Below are positions 51,787 to 60,233 of a DNA stretch of 64,000 bases, piece after piece. A program made the position numbers and the translations under genes. Under the pieces are notes generated by a model, which was given only the letters and a program-made list of their open reading frames with translations, ran no database searches and was not told where the DNA came from. The first letter of the stretch is position 1; the number at the start of each line of letters is the position of its first letter. The stretch comes from Nocardia arizonensis (GTDB lineage Bacteria; Actinomycetota; Actinomycetes; Mycobacteriales; Mycobacteriaceae), in NCBI RefSeq assembly GCF_001310275.1, contig NZ_LGYZ01000027.1, positions 62,001-126,000 of the forward strand. Reading direction: 5' to 3'.

Positions 51787-51936
51787 GACTCGCCCGGTTC
51801 GCGTCCCCGCGTGGGCCGCTGTCGATTTGCTGTGGGACCGGCGGTTGCCGGATCCGGTGCGCGCGCACGGTTGACGTTCGGTAGCGTCAGCGACCGACCC
51901 GCGGTGCCGCCGCGGCCGAACGACACAGGTAGTCCG

Positions 51937-52701
51937 ATGTCCGAAACCCAATCCGAATCGAGCCGCAGACAGTCCTGGGAACGGGTGACCGGTATCCCGC
52001 TCATGGTGCTGGCCGTCATCTTTCTCGGCGTCTACGCCTTACAGGTGCTCGACACCGGTGCCTCGCCGCAGCTGGAGTCCTGGCTCACGCGGGTCGACGT
52101 GGTGATCTGGGTGGCGTTCGCCCTGGATTTCGCGGTGCGGCTGGCACTGGCGGACAACCGTTGGCGATTCCTGCGCACCCACCCGGTCGACCTGCTGATC
52201 GTCGTGCTGCCGCCGTTCCGCCCGCTGCGGTTGCTGCGCGCGGCCATGCTCGTGATCGGCACGCTGAACCGGAACACGGCCACTCGCGCCCGTCTGGCGG
52301 TCTTCGTCGGCGTCAGTTCGGTGCTGGTGCTGCTGCTGTGCAGCCTCGCGTTCTTCGACGTCGAATACGGCGCGCCCGACAGCAAGATCCACAATTTCGG
52401 TGACGCGTTGTGGTGGTCGATGGTCTCGGTCACCACGGTCGGCTACGGCGACGTGTATCCGGTGACCACCGAGGGCAGGCTCATCTCGCTCGTCCTCATG
52501 ACCTTCGGCATCGGCCTGATCAGTTTCGCGATCGGCACCACCACGAGCTGGGTCATGGACCAGCTGCGGTCGGTCGAGGCGAATGTCGAGACCGCCGATC
52601 GGGAGATCGGCGAACTGGTCACCGAGATCAGGTCTCTGCGTGCCGAAGTCGCCGAATTGCGCGCCATCGCGCACGGGCCGCTCGACGTGACGGCGCGGTG
52701 A
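51937..52701 (+). CDS. voltage-gated K+ channel-like protein
   Basis: A 254-residue ion channel with six membrane helices. The S4-like stretch RPLRLLRAAMLVIGTLNRNTATRAR has repeated Arg residues, and the selectivity filter SVTTVGYGDVYP lies at about residue 167. The last helix is SLVLMTFGIGLISFAIGTTTSW. A C-terminal coiled coil (about 200-245; ETADREIGELVTEIRSLRAEVAELRAIA) may form the tetramer. Used in K+ flux and membrane potential control. ATG 51937 was chosen as the family-like N-terminus. It converges with the DUF305 gene. Confidence 0.92.
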   Translation: MSETQSESSRRQSWERVTGIPLMVLAVIFLGVYALQVLDTGASPQLESWLTRVDVVIWVAFALDFAVRLALADNRWRFLRTHPVDLLIVVLPPFRPLRLLRAAMLVIGTLNRNTATRARLAVFVGVSSVLVLLLCSLAFFDVEYGAPDSKIHNFGDALWWSMVSVTTVGYGDVYPVTTEGRLISLVLMTFGIGLISFAIGTTTSWVMDQLRSVEANVETADREIGELVTEIRSLRAEVAELRAIAHGPLDVTAR

Positions 52702-52725
52702 GGCGCATTCCGAATCTCCGTCGGG

Positions 52726-52759
52726 CGGTTGCCCTGCCCGAGCCGGAACAGGGCAACCG
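52726..52759. terminator. bidirectional hairpin terminator
   Basis: CGGTTGCCCTG (52726-52736) pairs perfectly with CAGGGCAACCG (52749-52759) around a 12-base loop. It lies between the convergent channel gene and the DUF305 gene, where both transcripts should end. No T tract on either side. Confidence 0.7.
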
Positions 52760-52768
52760 TCGGGCCGA

Positions 52769-53413
52769 TCAGCCCTGGAGCAGGGCTTGCATTCGGGTGA
52801 TCTCGGCCTGCTGGGCGTCGATGATCCGCTGGGCCAATGCCTTGGCGTCGGGGTCGGCGCCCGCGGCGAGTTCGGTGCGGGCCATCTCGACCGCGCCTCG
52901 GTGGTGCGCGATCATCGAGGTCAGCCACAGGCGGTCGAAGTCCGCACCGGAGGCGGCTCGCATCTGCGTCATCTGTTCGTCGGTCATCATCCCGGGCATG
53001 GCCCCGGACGACATCGGCATGGAAGGTCCGCCGTGGTTCATGCCGCCGTGGTCGCCTGGGACGGTGGTGGCCGACGCCGGCGTCCCCCATGCCCGGAGCC
53101 AGCCGGTCATGGTGGCGATCTCGGGATCCTGGGCGGCCTGGATCTGTGCCGCCAGTTCCAGCACCCGCGGATCGGTGGAACGCGACGGGACCATGGCCGC
53201 CATGGCGACCGCCTGCTCGTGGTGCGGGATCATCTCCCGGGCGAAGGTGACATCGGCGTCGTTGTGGACCGCGGCCGCCGCGCCGCCGGGTGTCGCCGAC
53301 GCGGCCGAGGTGGACGCGGCGGCGCCGTCGGAATCGTTGTCGCCGCAGCCGGATACGAGGGCGACCGCGGCGAGTGCGGCCATCGCGGCCGGAACGAAGG
53401 TTGTGCGAGACAT
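52769..53413 (-). CDS. DUF305 lipoprotein
   Basis: A 214-residue exported protein. The lipobox is VALVSGCGDND (Cys about residue 23). After a low-complexity Ala/Ser segment, DUF305 shows two halves with HHEQAVAMA (FAREMIPHHEQAV) and AHHRGAVEMARTEL, the typical paired His motifs, plus DPRVLELAAQIQAAQDPEI and a Met/His-rich middle (GGMNHGGPSMPM). The His/Met content suggests metal, likely copper, binding. ATG start. It is followed at some distance upstream by a DUF6153-like protein of similar theme. Confidence 0.9.
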   Translation of the reverse strand: MSRTTFVPAAMAALAAVALVSGCGDNDSDGAAASTSAASATPGGAAAAVHNDADVTFAREMIPHHEQAVAMAAMVPSRSTDPRVLELAAQIQAAQDPEIATMTGWLRAWGTPASATTVPGDHGGMNHGGPSMPMSSGAMPGMMTDEQMTQMRAASGADFDRLWLTSMIAHHRGAVEMARTELAAGADPDAKALAQRIIDAQQAEITRMQALLQG

Positions 53414-53491
53414 GAATGCTCCTGAAGTCTGACGTGGAAAGCAGGACCGAACCGCGCCGCGACCCGGGGCACCGGGTCCGGCGGGCGTCCA

Positions 53492-53911
53492 TCACTGCCG
53501 CAACACACACAGAACAGCCAGGCGGCGAGCCGTCGGAAGCGGCGGAGCGCGCGCGAACCCGCTCCGTCGCAGGTTCGTTCCCGCGTCGGGATCCGCCGTC
53601 GGCGGCGGTCCGGCCACCGCGAACAGCACCAGGCCGATTCCCGCGATCGCGGCCAGGATCGCCAGGCACAGATGCAGCAGATCGTGACCGCCCATGTGCC
53701 CGCCGGTTGGTGCGCGGTGGTCGGGGGCACCCGCGGTCACCATCGGTCCGGGCGCACAGCAGCCCTCTTGCGTCCCCGCCGCTACGGTTCGATGGGCGGG
53801 CGCCGGGGACTCGGGCGCCGACGACGGGGTGTGATGCATGCCGAGCACGGCCACCGCCAAGGCGACCAGCAACAGTGGACGCCAGAGCGACCTCGCGCAG
53901 CCGGACAGCAC
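53492..53911 (-). CDS. DUF6153-like membrane protein
   Basis: A 139-residue membrane protein: an N-terminal helix (RPLLLVALAVAVLGMHHTP), a polar loop with EGCCAPGPMV and HDLLHLCLAI, a second helix (LAILAAIAGIGLVLFAVAG) and the C-terminal LAVLCVLRQ typical of the DUF6153 family. His and Cys pairs in the loop could bind copper. GTG 53911 is the start. The gene lies 78 bp upstream of the DUF305 gene on the same strand, so the two may form a metal-related pair. Function unproven. Confidence 0.8.
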   Translation of the reverse strand: MLSGCARSLWRPLLLVALAVAVLGMHHTPSSAPESPAPAHRTVAAGTQEGCCAPGPMVTAGAPDHRAPTGGHMGGHDLLHLCLAILAAIAGIGLVLFAVAGPPPTADPDAGTNLRRSGFARAPPLPTARRLAVLCVLRQ

Positions 53912-54075
53912 GACTGCGACCCTAGCAGCCGCGCCGAGTTCCGCCGCGAGGTCGACCGTGCGAGCGCCCGCCGATGTGCGGGCTCGTTCACGCGGACCGG
54001 GTATATCGTCGGTGATGGGCGGTTAGCGGGGGATTCGACACGGCGCGAACGGTCGAGGTCGGTAGGAGGCAGGCG

Positions 54076-54585
54076 ATGGGTGACGGCATTGGTTCCGCCT
54101 CGGGGCTGCGGCGGGTGGACGGTCCCGCCGGTCCCGTGAGGGCCGTCTGTCATCTGGTCGTCGGTGTGGACCGGCATCCCTCGGGGCACGCGGTTCTCGC
54201 TCACGCCATCGACCTGGCCGACCGCCTGCACGCCTACCTGCACGTCGTGCACGTCATCGACCTCGAGGACGCCCCCATCGACCCCGACGACCACGACTGG
54301 GACCGGCGACTCGCCGACGCCGCCGACTCCCGACGCGAGTCCGCCTGCGCGGCACTGGCCGACTCTCCGGGCAACTGGACCTACTACTCGGGCCCGGGCG
54401 ATCCGGTGCGAGTTCTGAAGGATTTGGCGCACGCGAACGACGCGCTCATGATCGTCATCGGCGCGTCCCGCGGCGGAGCCTCGGCGCTCATGCGGCGACT
54501 GGTCGGCGAATCGGTGTCGACCACGCTGACCCATCACCCGGATCGCCCCGTCCTGCTCGTCCCGGTGACCGGCCGAGACAGCTGA
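54076..54585 (+). CDS. universal stress protein (UspA family)
   Basis: A 169-residue single Usp domain. HLVVGVDRHPSGHAVLAHAIDLADRL forms the first strand/helix, and the ATP-binding loop is seen as VIGASRGGASALMRRLVGESVSTTLTHHPDRPVLLVPV, a Gly-rich variant of G2xG9xG(S/T). AGGAGG precedes the ATG by seven bases. Probably involved in survival under stress. It converges on the amidohydrolase gene with a 2-bp gap. Confidence 0.92.
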   Translation: MGDGIGSASGLRRVDGPAGPVRAVCHLVVGVDRHPSGHAVLAHAIDLADRLHAYLHVVHVIDLEDAPIDPDDHDWDRRLADAADSRRESACAALADSPGNWTYYSGPGDPVRVLKDLAHANDALMIVIGASRGGASALMRRLVGESVSTTLTHHPDRPVLLVPVTGRDS

Positions 54586-54587
54586 CC

Positions 54588-55988
54588 TCATGCCGGAAAC
54601 GGTATTCCGTCGATGATCGTGTAGCGCACGTGATCGGCGGAAGGTCGTCGTAGCGCCAGCGCCGAGGGCGTGTGGAGGACGACGAGATCGGCCGGTACTC
54701 CGGGGCGGACGATGCGGGGTGCGCCTCCGGGGGCGTGCGCGGGTGCCAGGTAGGCGTCGAGCGCCTGGCGCGGGGTCAGGGATTCGGCCGGGTTGAGGGC
54801 CGTGCCCTCCGGGGTGATCCGGGTGGCGGCGGCGGCGATGACGGCCCACGGGTCGAGGGGACCGTAGGGCGCGTCGCTGGAAAGTGCGAGGGGGATGCGG
54901 GCGTCGAGGAGTGAGCGACACCGGTAGAGATCAGGCAGGTCGTCGGGGGCGATGTCACGGAGGTAGTCGTCGCCGCGGTCGGCGAGGAAACCCGGTTGGG
55001 TCACGACGGACAGTCGGTGGCGGCGAATGTCGTCGTCGACGTCGGGTGGGATGAGTGCGCCGTGCTCGACGCGGTCGCCGGGCCGGGCGCCGGTGACGTC
55101 GAGAGCGGCGAGGAACAGCAGCAGTGCCGCACGGGTGACGCAGTGCACGGCTACCGCCCGGTTTCGCTGGTGAGCGTGCTGGATTCGCTGTACCAGGTGG
55201 TCGAGATCGGGGAGGGCCGAATCGGCGATGACGATCTTGTAGGGACCGACGGTGACCCGGTCGGAGTCCGGGGCGGCGCTGTCCAACGGGACGCCGAGCA
55301 GGTGCAGACGCTGGGGGATGATGCCGTCGTCCGCCGCGGCGACGAGTGCCGATCGTGACCGCGGGGAAAGGTCAGGGGTGGCATCGGTGACGCCGGTGAT
55401 GCCGTAGCGGGTGAGTGTGCGTCCGAGGGCGCGCAGGTCGGGGGGAGCGGTGCGGGGGAGTCGGGTGCGCAGCCAGGTGTCGGCGCGCCAGATGCGGCCG
55501 GTGGGGTTTCCCCCGGCGTCGCGTTCGAGTCCGGAGTGGGTGGCCTCGGACAGCGCCGCGGCGGCGAGGGCGGCGGAGTTCAGCATCCACAGTGCGCCGC
55601 TGCGATGTTGGATGCGGACCGGGCGGCCGGCGTGCAGCGCGTCCAGAGCGGTGGCGTCGAGGTCGCCCGCGACGGTCTCGATATATCCGACGCCGCGCAC
55701 CCAGCCGGATTCGTCGGCCGGCGCGGTCGCGAGAGCCGCGGCGAGGGCCGCTCGGTCCCGGACCGCAGGCGGCCCGCAACGAACCGAAGCCGCGTCGGCC
55801 GCCGAGGCGTGCAGATGCAGGTGGTGATCATGGAGACCGGGAACGACCGCACCACCGTGCGCCGCGAGCACCTCCGCACCCGCCGTCGGCAGGCCGGGAC
55901 CGACCTGCTCGACCAGACCGTCGCGCAGTCGGATATCGATGCCGGGTCGCCCGTTCACTTCCGCGTCGCGGATCAGCAGGACGGTCAC
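54588..55988 (-). CDS. amidohydrolase family protein (YtcJ-like)
   Basis: A 466-residue metal-dependent hydrolase. It begins VTVLLIRDAEVNGRPG and shows VVPGLHDHHLHLHASA (metal His residues), the segment AVAVHCVTRAALLLFLAAL, VEHGAL, LSVVTQPGFLADRG and LALSSDAPYGPLDPWAVIAAA (Asp). These match the amidohydrolase 3/YtcJ type that cleaves amides or related bonds. Its GTG start overlaps the CoA-transferase stop by four bases (GTGA), so the proteins are coupled and share a pathway. Confidence 0.9.
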   Translation of the reverse strand: MTVLLIRDAEVNGRPGIDIRLRDGLVEQVGPGLPTAGAEVLAAHGGAVVPGLHDHHLHLHASAADAASVRCGPPAVRDRAALAAALATAPADESGWVRGVGYIETVAGDLDATALDALHAGRPVRIQHRSGALWMLNSAALAAAALSEATHSGLERDAGGNPTGRIWRADTWLRTRLPRTAPPDLRALGRTLTRYGITGVTDATPDLSPRSRSALVAAADDGIIPQRLHLLGVPLDSAAPDSDRVTVGPYKIVIADSALPDLDHLVQRIQHAHQRNRAVAVHCVTRAALLLFLAALDVTGARPGDRVEHGALIPPDVDDDIRRHRLSVVTQPGFLADRGDDYLRDIAPDDLPDLYRCRSLLDARIPLALSSDAPYGPLDPWAVIAAAATRITPEGTALNPAESLTPRQALDAYLAPAHAPGGAPRIVRPGVPADLVVLHTPSALALRRPSADHVRYTIIDGIPFPA

Positions 55989-57226
55989 GGCGCCGGTATG
56001 CCGAGCGAGGCGAGGACGCGCGCGGTGTCCGCGCCCGCGGGTGCGGCGGTGCCGCCCGGTGTCCGGGCGGTGGGTTCGGCGATCGGGACCGATCCGGTGG
56101 CGCAATCGACGATCCAGGTATCGCCGTCACGGCGCGGCACCGCGACCGGTGCGTCGCCGAGCGTCGCCGCCACCACGTCGGACATGGAGACGTCCAAGAG
56201 CACGCCGCCCACGGACGGAGGTGTCGACATGGCCAGGGCGGCCGCGGTGAGGCCGGCGAGCGGGTCGGCGATGGCATCGCCCACGAAGACCGGCGCACCG
56301 CGCACGCCCGCGGCGACGAGTCCCGCGCCCGCGGCGATGTCGTCGCCGAATCCGACGCGATCGGACTTCCGGCCCGCCGCCGTGATCGACACCCAGGTCG
56401 CACCGCGCGCGACCGTCGCGTGCGCGTCGAGTCCGAAACCGGCCAGCGCCCTGGGCCGCGACGCCTCGATGACGATATCGGCGGCCTCGACCAGACGGCC
56501 GAGCGCTCGCCTGCCACCGGGTTCCGACGGATCGAGCACCACGGATTCGTGCCCGTGATGCAGCAGATCGTAGAACTCGGGATTGCCGCGCCGGGCGCCG
56601 TCCGGGCGATTCGGGGTCTCCACCTTGACGATTCGCGCCCCGGCGCGCCCGAGCAGATGCGCGCAGAGCGGTCCCGCCCACAGGGCGCTGAAGTCGACGA
56701 CCAAGAATCCTTCGACCGAACGCGGCGCGATGGGGTTCACAGGGTTCGAGCACGGCCCGTCATCGACGGGTCTCGCCGCGATACCGAGCAGTTCGGCTCG
56801 TTCGGCGAGTTCGGCACCGCTGTGCGCGCCGAGCCACCCGGCGATCGGAGGCCACGGATCATCGGACTCGATATCTTGGCCGATCAAAGCCCCCAGCAAC
56901 AGCGGATCATCGGGCCGAACACACGACACCGCGGCCCACCCGTCCGCGGTGGGCAGCAGGCGGCATCCCCCACCGACGGAAACGGTTCCGCGCCGTCCGT
57001 GCTTCGTCAGCGCCGCGCGTTCGGCCAGCAACCGCGCCCCATCGATCTCGATCGATCCTGCGGCGGCCGACACCCACCTCGCCAATTCGCGCGCTCGGGT
57101 CGCGGCGACACCGGGAGGAACCACCGGCGGACCGTCCGCGTAGCCGGTCACCGCGACCACGCCGCTCTCGGCCCAATCCCGGACGGTGTCCGGTGAGCCC
57201 GCATCCCGCGGTGTCCGATCGCGCAT
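55985..57226 (-). CDS. CoA-transferase family III (CaiB/BaiF-like)
   Basis: A 413-residue family III CoA-transferase in the actinobacterial form with an extended N-terminal part: DWAESGVVAVTGYADGPPVVPPGVAATRAREL, then from about 168 the classic strand-helix VEGFLVVDFSALWAGPLCAHLLGRAGARIVKVE, followed by RADGARRGNPEFY-type region and WVSITAAGRKSD. It may also lack the usual C-terminal domain, since families run to 400-450 residues in other arrangement. It moves CoA between organic acids. Stop overlaps the amidohydrolase start. No family-specific substrate was found. Confidence 0.88.
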   Translation of the reverse strand: MRDRTPRDAGSPDTVRDWAESGVVAVTGYADGPPVVPPGVAATRARELARWVSAAAGSIEIDGARLLAERAALTKHGRRGTVSVGGGCRLLPTADGWAAVSCVRPDDPLLLGALIGQDIESDDPWPPIAGWLGAHSGAELAERAELLGIAARPVDDGPCSNPVNPIAPRSVEGFLVVDFSALWAGPLCAHLLGRAGARIVKVETPNRPDGARRGNPEFYDLLHHGHESVVLDPSEPGGRRALGRLVEAADIVIEASRPRALAGFGLDAHATVARGATWVSITAAGRKSDRVGFGDDIAAGAGLVAAGVRGAPVFVGDAIADPLAGLTAAALAMSTPPSVGGVLLDVSMSDVVAATLGDAPVAVPRRDGDTWIVDCATGSVPIAEPTARTPGGTAAPAGADTARVLASLGIPAP

Positions 57227-57545
57227 TTCCCGATGTTAATGCGCGGCGATGGACCGGACCCCGCCGACGTCGCGCGGGCAGGCCCTCGGCCGCGGGCGTC
57301 ACGGTCCACTCCCGCCGGTGCGAGCAGTCCCGAGCCGGCCGGGGCCTACCGCTCTGTCCGGCCGGGTGGGCGGCCTGCGGCGTCGTGCCGCTCGAGGCAT
57401 ACGCGTGTTCACCGCGCGGATGTCAGCTCGTGGTCGGTGAACGCAGCGGGACGGCGATACTCTCGTCAGCGCGGCCACCGACAAAGCGCGCCACCCGAGG
57501 CGCCGAGCCGGTAGGTGCCGTTGTGCTCGTCGTCCTGCCCGGCGC
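57227..57545. other. 319-bp gap, nothing recognised
   Basis: Lies between two minus-strand genes: the end of the LysR gene (57546) and the start of the CoA-transferase (57226). It should contain the promoter of the latter. The few open frames lack family motifs and ribosome sites, and no RNA gene or repeat was seen. Confidence 0.4.
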
Positions 57546-58475
57546 TCACGAGACGCGCGGTGGGATCGGTGGGCGTCGAGGCGAGGGGTCGGTATCGAAA
57601 CGGCCTGCGGCGCGGCGCAGTTCGATGCGCACGATGGCGAAGGTCGGCCGGGTTCGACTGCCGCGCCGGTAGGCGATCCTGGTGCGTCGACCGATGGGCA
57701 GCGGGGTGAGGATCACCCCGTCCGGGACTTCGGCCACCGCGAGTTGCGGAATCAGGGCGACGCCGGCGCCCGCGGCGACCAGTTGCAGGACCGTGGGGAA
57801 ATCGTCGACGCGGTGCGCGACCCGCGGTTCGAATCCCTGGGCCTGGCAACTGCGCACGGTCATGGTGTGGCACAGGGTGCCGGGATTGCCGACGATCCAA
57901 CGACTTTCGGCGTGAGCGCGAATGGCCTCGCCCGGCTCCCGTGCCTCGGGGGCCGCCAGGTAGACGATCTCGTCCAGCAGCGGTTCGAGTTCGATGCCCG
58001 ACCCGAGCGCGGTGGGGACGTTGTCGTACTCGTGCACCAGCGCCATATCCAGCTCGCCACCGCGCAGCAGGTCCGCGACGTCGGCGGGGTCGACCTCGGT
58101 GACCGTGACCTCGACCGGATGTCCGGCCGCGCCGATCGCGCGCATCGCGGGCAACACGATCGTCGCCAGCGCGGTGGGGAAGGCTCCCAGCCGGACCGAG
58201 CCGGTCGGTTCGGGATCGGTCGCGGCGAGTGCGGCTTCGGCGCGTTCCAGGTCGGCGAGGACCGTCTCGGTGTGCTCGACGAGCAACGCGCCTGCGGGGG
58301 TCAGCGCGACGCGGCGACCGGTGCGCGTCAGCAATGGACGGCCCGCCTCCCGTTCGAGGGCGGTCAGTTGCTGGGACACCGCCGAGGGGGTGTAGGAGAG
58401 CGCTTCGGCGACCGCCGCGATGGTTCCCCGGTGGGCCAGTTCCCGCAGCAGTCGAAGTTTGCGGAGGTCGAGCAT
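57546..58475 (-). CDS. LysR-family regulator
   Basis: A 309-residue LTTR. The winged HTH is MLDLRKLRLLRELAHRGTIAAVAEALSYTPSAVSQQLTALEREAGRPLLTRTGRRVALT. The effector domain contains VRLGAFPTALATIVLPAM, DVADLLRGGELDMALVHEYDN and LVAAGAGVALIPQLAV. It is divergent from a DapA-family gene across 71 bp, and the intergenic GGTAAC/GGTAAT elements could include its T-N11-A site. It may regulate the lyase and/or itself. Confidence 0.93.
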   Translation of the reverse strand: MLDLRKLRLLRELAHRGTIAAVAEALSYTPSAVSQQLTALEREAGRPLLTRTGRRVALTPAGALLVEHTETVLADLERAEAALAATDPEPTGSVRLGAFPTALATIVLPAMRAIGAAGHPVEVTVTEVDPADVADLLRGGELDMALVHEYDNVPTALGSGIELEPLLDEIVYLAAPEAREPGEAIRAHAESRWIVGNPGTLCHTMTVRSCQAQGFEPRVAHRVDDFPTVLQLVAAGAGVALIPQLAVAEVPDGVILTPLPIGRRTRIAYRRGSRTRPTFAIVRIELRRAAGRFDTDPSPRRPPIPPRVS

Positions 58476-58546
58476 CGGTCCAGCTTACGAATAACGTCAG
58501 GAATGGTAACTGGATCTCGGTAATGTGGCCGATGACACTGGGGCGC

Positions 58547-59437
58547 ATGACCTTCCAGCCGTACGGAATTCTCGTCCCCCTCGTCACCCCTTTCGCCGCC
58601 GACGGCGACCTCGCGGCCGCCGATCTGACCCGCCTCGCCCACGAGGTGATCGACGCGGGCGCGGCCGGAATCGTCGCACTCGGCACCACCGCCGAGGCGT
58701 CCACGCTGACCGCCGACGAACGTCGTGACGTGGTGCGGATCTGCGCCGCGGTGTGTCGCGAACGCGATGTGCCGCTGATCGTCGGGGCGGGCGGCAACGA
58801 CACGGCGGGCACGGTGCGTACCGTGACCGAACTCGCCGAGCGCGACGATATCGCCGCCGTGCTCACCGTGGTCCCGTACTACGTCCGCCCGACCGAGGCG
58901 GGTGTCGTTGCGCACTTCGAGTATGTCGCCGATCGCAGTCCGCTGCCGCTGATCCTCTACAACGTGCCCTATCGCACCGGCCGAACGCTGGGATGGGAGG
59001 CGATCGCGCGACTCTCGCGGCATCCTCGCGTGGTCGGCATCAAGCAGGCCGTCGGCGCGGTCGACACCGATACCGCGCTGTTGTTCGCCGAGGCGGAACC
59101 GTCGTTCGCGATTCTCGCCGGTGAGGACACGCTCGTGAGTCCACTGTTGGCGATGGGCGCGCCCGGCGCGATTCTCGCCACCGCCAATGTCTATCCGCGA
59201 GAGTTCGTCGAACTCCATCGGTTGTGGCGCGGCGGATCACGGGAGGCCGCCCGATCGCTGGGGAACCGGCTCGTCGGCCCCGCCCGCGCGCTCATGGCCG
59301 AACCGAATCCGACCGTCATCAAGGCGGCATTGCACGCGCTGGGACGGATATCCACGCCGCGTGTGCGCCTGCCGCTGCTCCCGGCCGCGGTCCCGTCGAT
59401 CCTTCTCGATCCGCCGCGCGTGACGACAACGCGCTGA
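58547..59437 (+). CDS. dihydrodipicolinate synthase family lyase (DapA-like)
   Basis: A 296-residue TIM-barrel class I aldolase. The catalytic Lys166 is in GIKQAVG, Tyr138 in LYNVPYRTG, and GTTAEAS at 46-52 holds the carboxylate. The length matches DapA, NanA, and KDG aldolases. The absence of lysine-biosynthesis neighbours and the LysR neighbour favour a catabolic aldolase, such as for keto-sugar acids, over lysine synthesis. ATG 58547 was chosen; ATG 58532 or 58523 are alternatives. The gene precedes a TetR gene by 24 bp. Confidence 0.92.
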   Translation: MTFQPYGILVPLVTPFAADGDLAAADLTRLAHEVIDAGAAGIVALGTTAEASTLTADERRDVVRICAAVCRERDVPLIVGAGGNDTAGTVRTVTELAERDDIAAVLTVVPYYVRPTEAGVVAHFEYVADRSPLPLILYNVPYRTGRTLGWEAIARLSRHPRVVGIKQAVGAVDTDTALLFAEAEPSFAILAGEDTLVSPLLAMGAPGAILATANVYPREFVELHRLWRGGSREAARSLGNRLVGPARALMAEPNPTVIKAALHALGRISTPRVRLPLLPAAVPSILLDPPRVTTTR

Positions 59438-59461
59438 TTCGGAGTACTACTCTGTCGCGGT

Positions 59462-60163
59462 ATGGGCGTTCGGGAACGAGTTCTGGCGGCGGCACTGGAC
59501 TGCTTCGCCGAAGACGGCTACGAGCGGACCACGATCGCGCGCATTCGTGAACGCAGCGAGGTGTCCAATGGCGCGCTGTTCCATCACTTCCCCACCAAGG
59601 AGGCGATCGCGGGCGCGCTCTACGTGGACTCGATCGCCTCGGTCCAGCAGGGATACCTGCGCGTGCTCGCGCAGCGCCCGACCACGCTCGGCGAGGCTGT
59701 CGCGGGGGTGATCCGACAGCAGCTGTCGTGGGTGGAGGCGAATCCGGTTCGGGCGCGATTCGTGTACTCGCGGGGCAGACTCGACTGGGCCACCGAATCC
59801 GGCGACCGGTTACGGGCGATGAACGCCGAGGTCGGCGCCGCCTATCGAGCATGGTTGACGCCGTTCGTCGAGCGCGGCGCGGCGCGTGATCTGCCCATGC
59901 CGGTGCTGGTGGCGGTGGTCACCGGCCCGGCGCATGCCATCGCGCAGCAGTGGTTGGCCGGCCAGCTGCCCGGATCGGCGCTGGCCTTCCTCGACGATCT
60001 CGCGGCCGCCGCCGTGGCGGGCATCTCCGGCGAGCCGTCGCCGCCCTCGCGGCGGACGCCGCGACCGGTCGCCGGTCGCATTCGCGTCGAACTGCTCGAT
60101 GCGGGCGGGGCGGTGATCGGCGAAGCGGAGGCGACCACGCCGTTGGACGACATCCGGCGGTAA
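59462..60163 (+). CDS. TetR-family regulator
   Basis: A 233-residue repressor: VRERVLAAALDCFAEDGYERTTIARIRERSEVSNGALFHHFPTKEAIAGAL (HTH at about 3-53), then a helical ligand domain (SVQQGYLRVL ... AYRAWLTPFVERGAARDLPMPVLVAVVTGPAHAIAQQWLAGQLPG). The C-terminus is extended with Pro/Arg-rich and acidic residues. It sits between the DapA-family gene and an acyl-CoA dehydrogenase gene on the same strand and may control the latter. Confidence 0.9.
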   Translation: MGVRERVLAAALDCFAEDGYERTTIARIRERSEVSNGALFHHFPTKEAIAGALYVDSIASVQQGYLRVLAQRPTTLGEAVAGVIRQQLSWVEANPVRARFVYSRGRLDWATESGDRLRAMNAEVGAAYRAWLTPFVERGAARDLPMPVLVAVVTGPAHAIAQQWLAGQLPGSALAFLDDLAAAAVAGISGEPSPPSRRTPRPVAGRIRVELLDAGGAVIGEAEATTPLDDIRR

Positions 60164-60233
60164 CCTACCGAGCATTGCTCCGGAGTGTTACTCTGCTCGC
60201 CGAGGTAGTTCGCCGAGTCACGCAGGAGTGCCA

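Noticed and set aside
55415..57196. 593-codon plus-strand frame over the amidohydrolase/CoA-transferase
   Set aside because: It overlaps two well-supported minus-strand genes and reads as Arg-rich low complexity.
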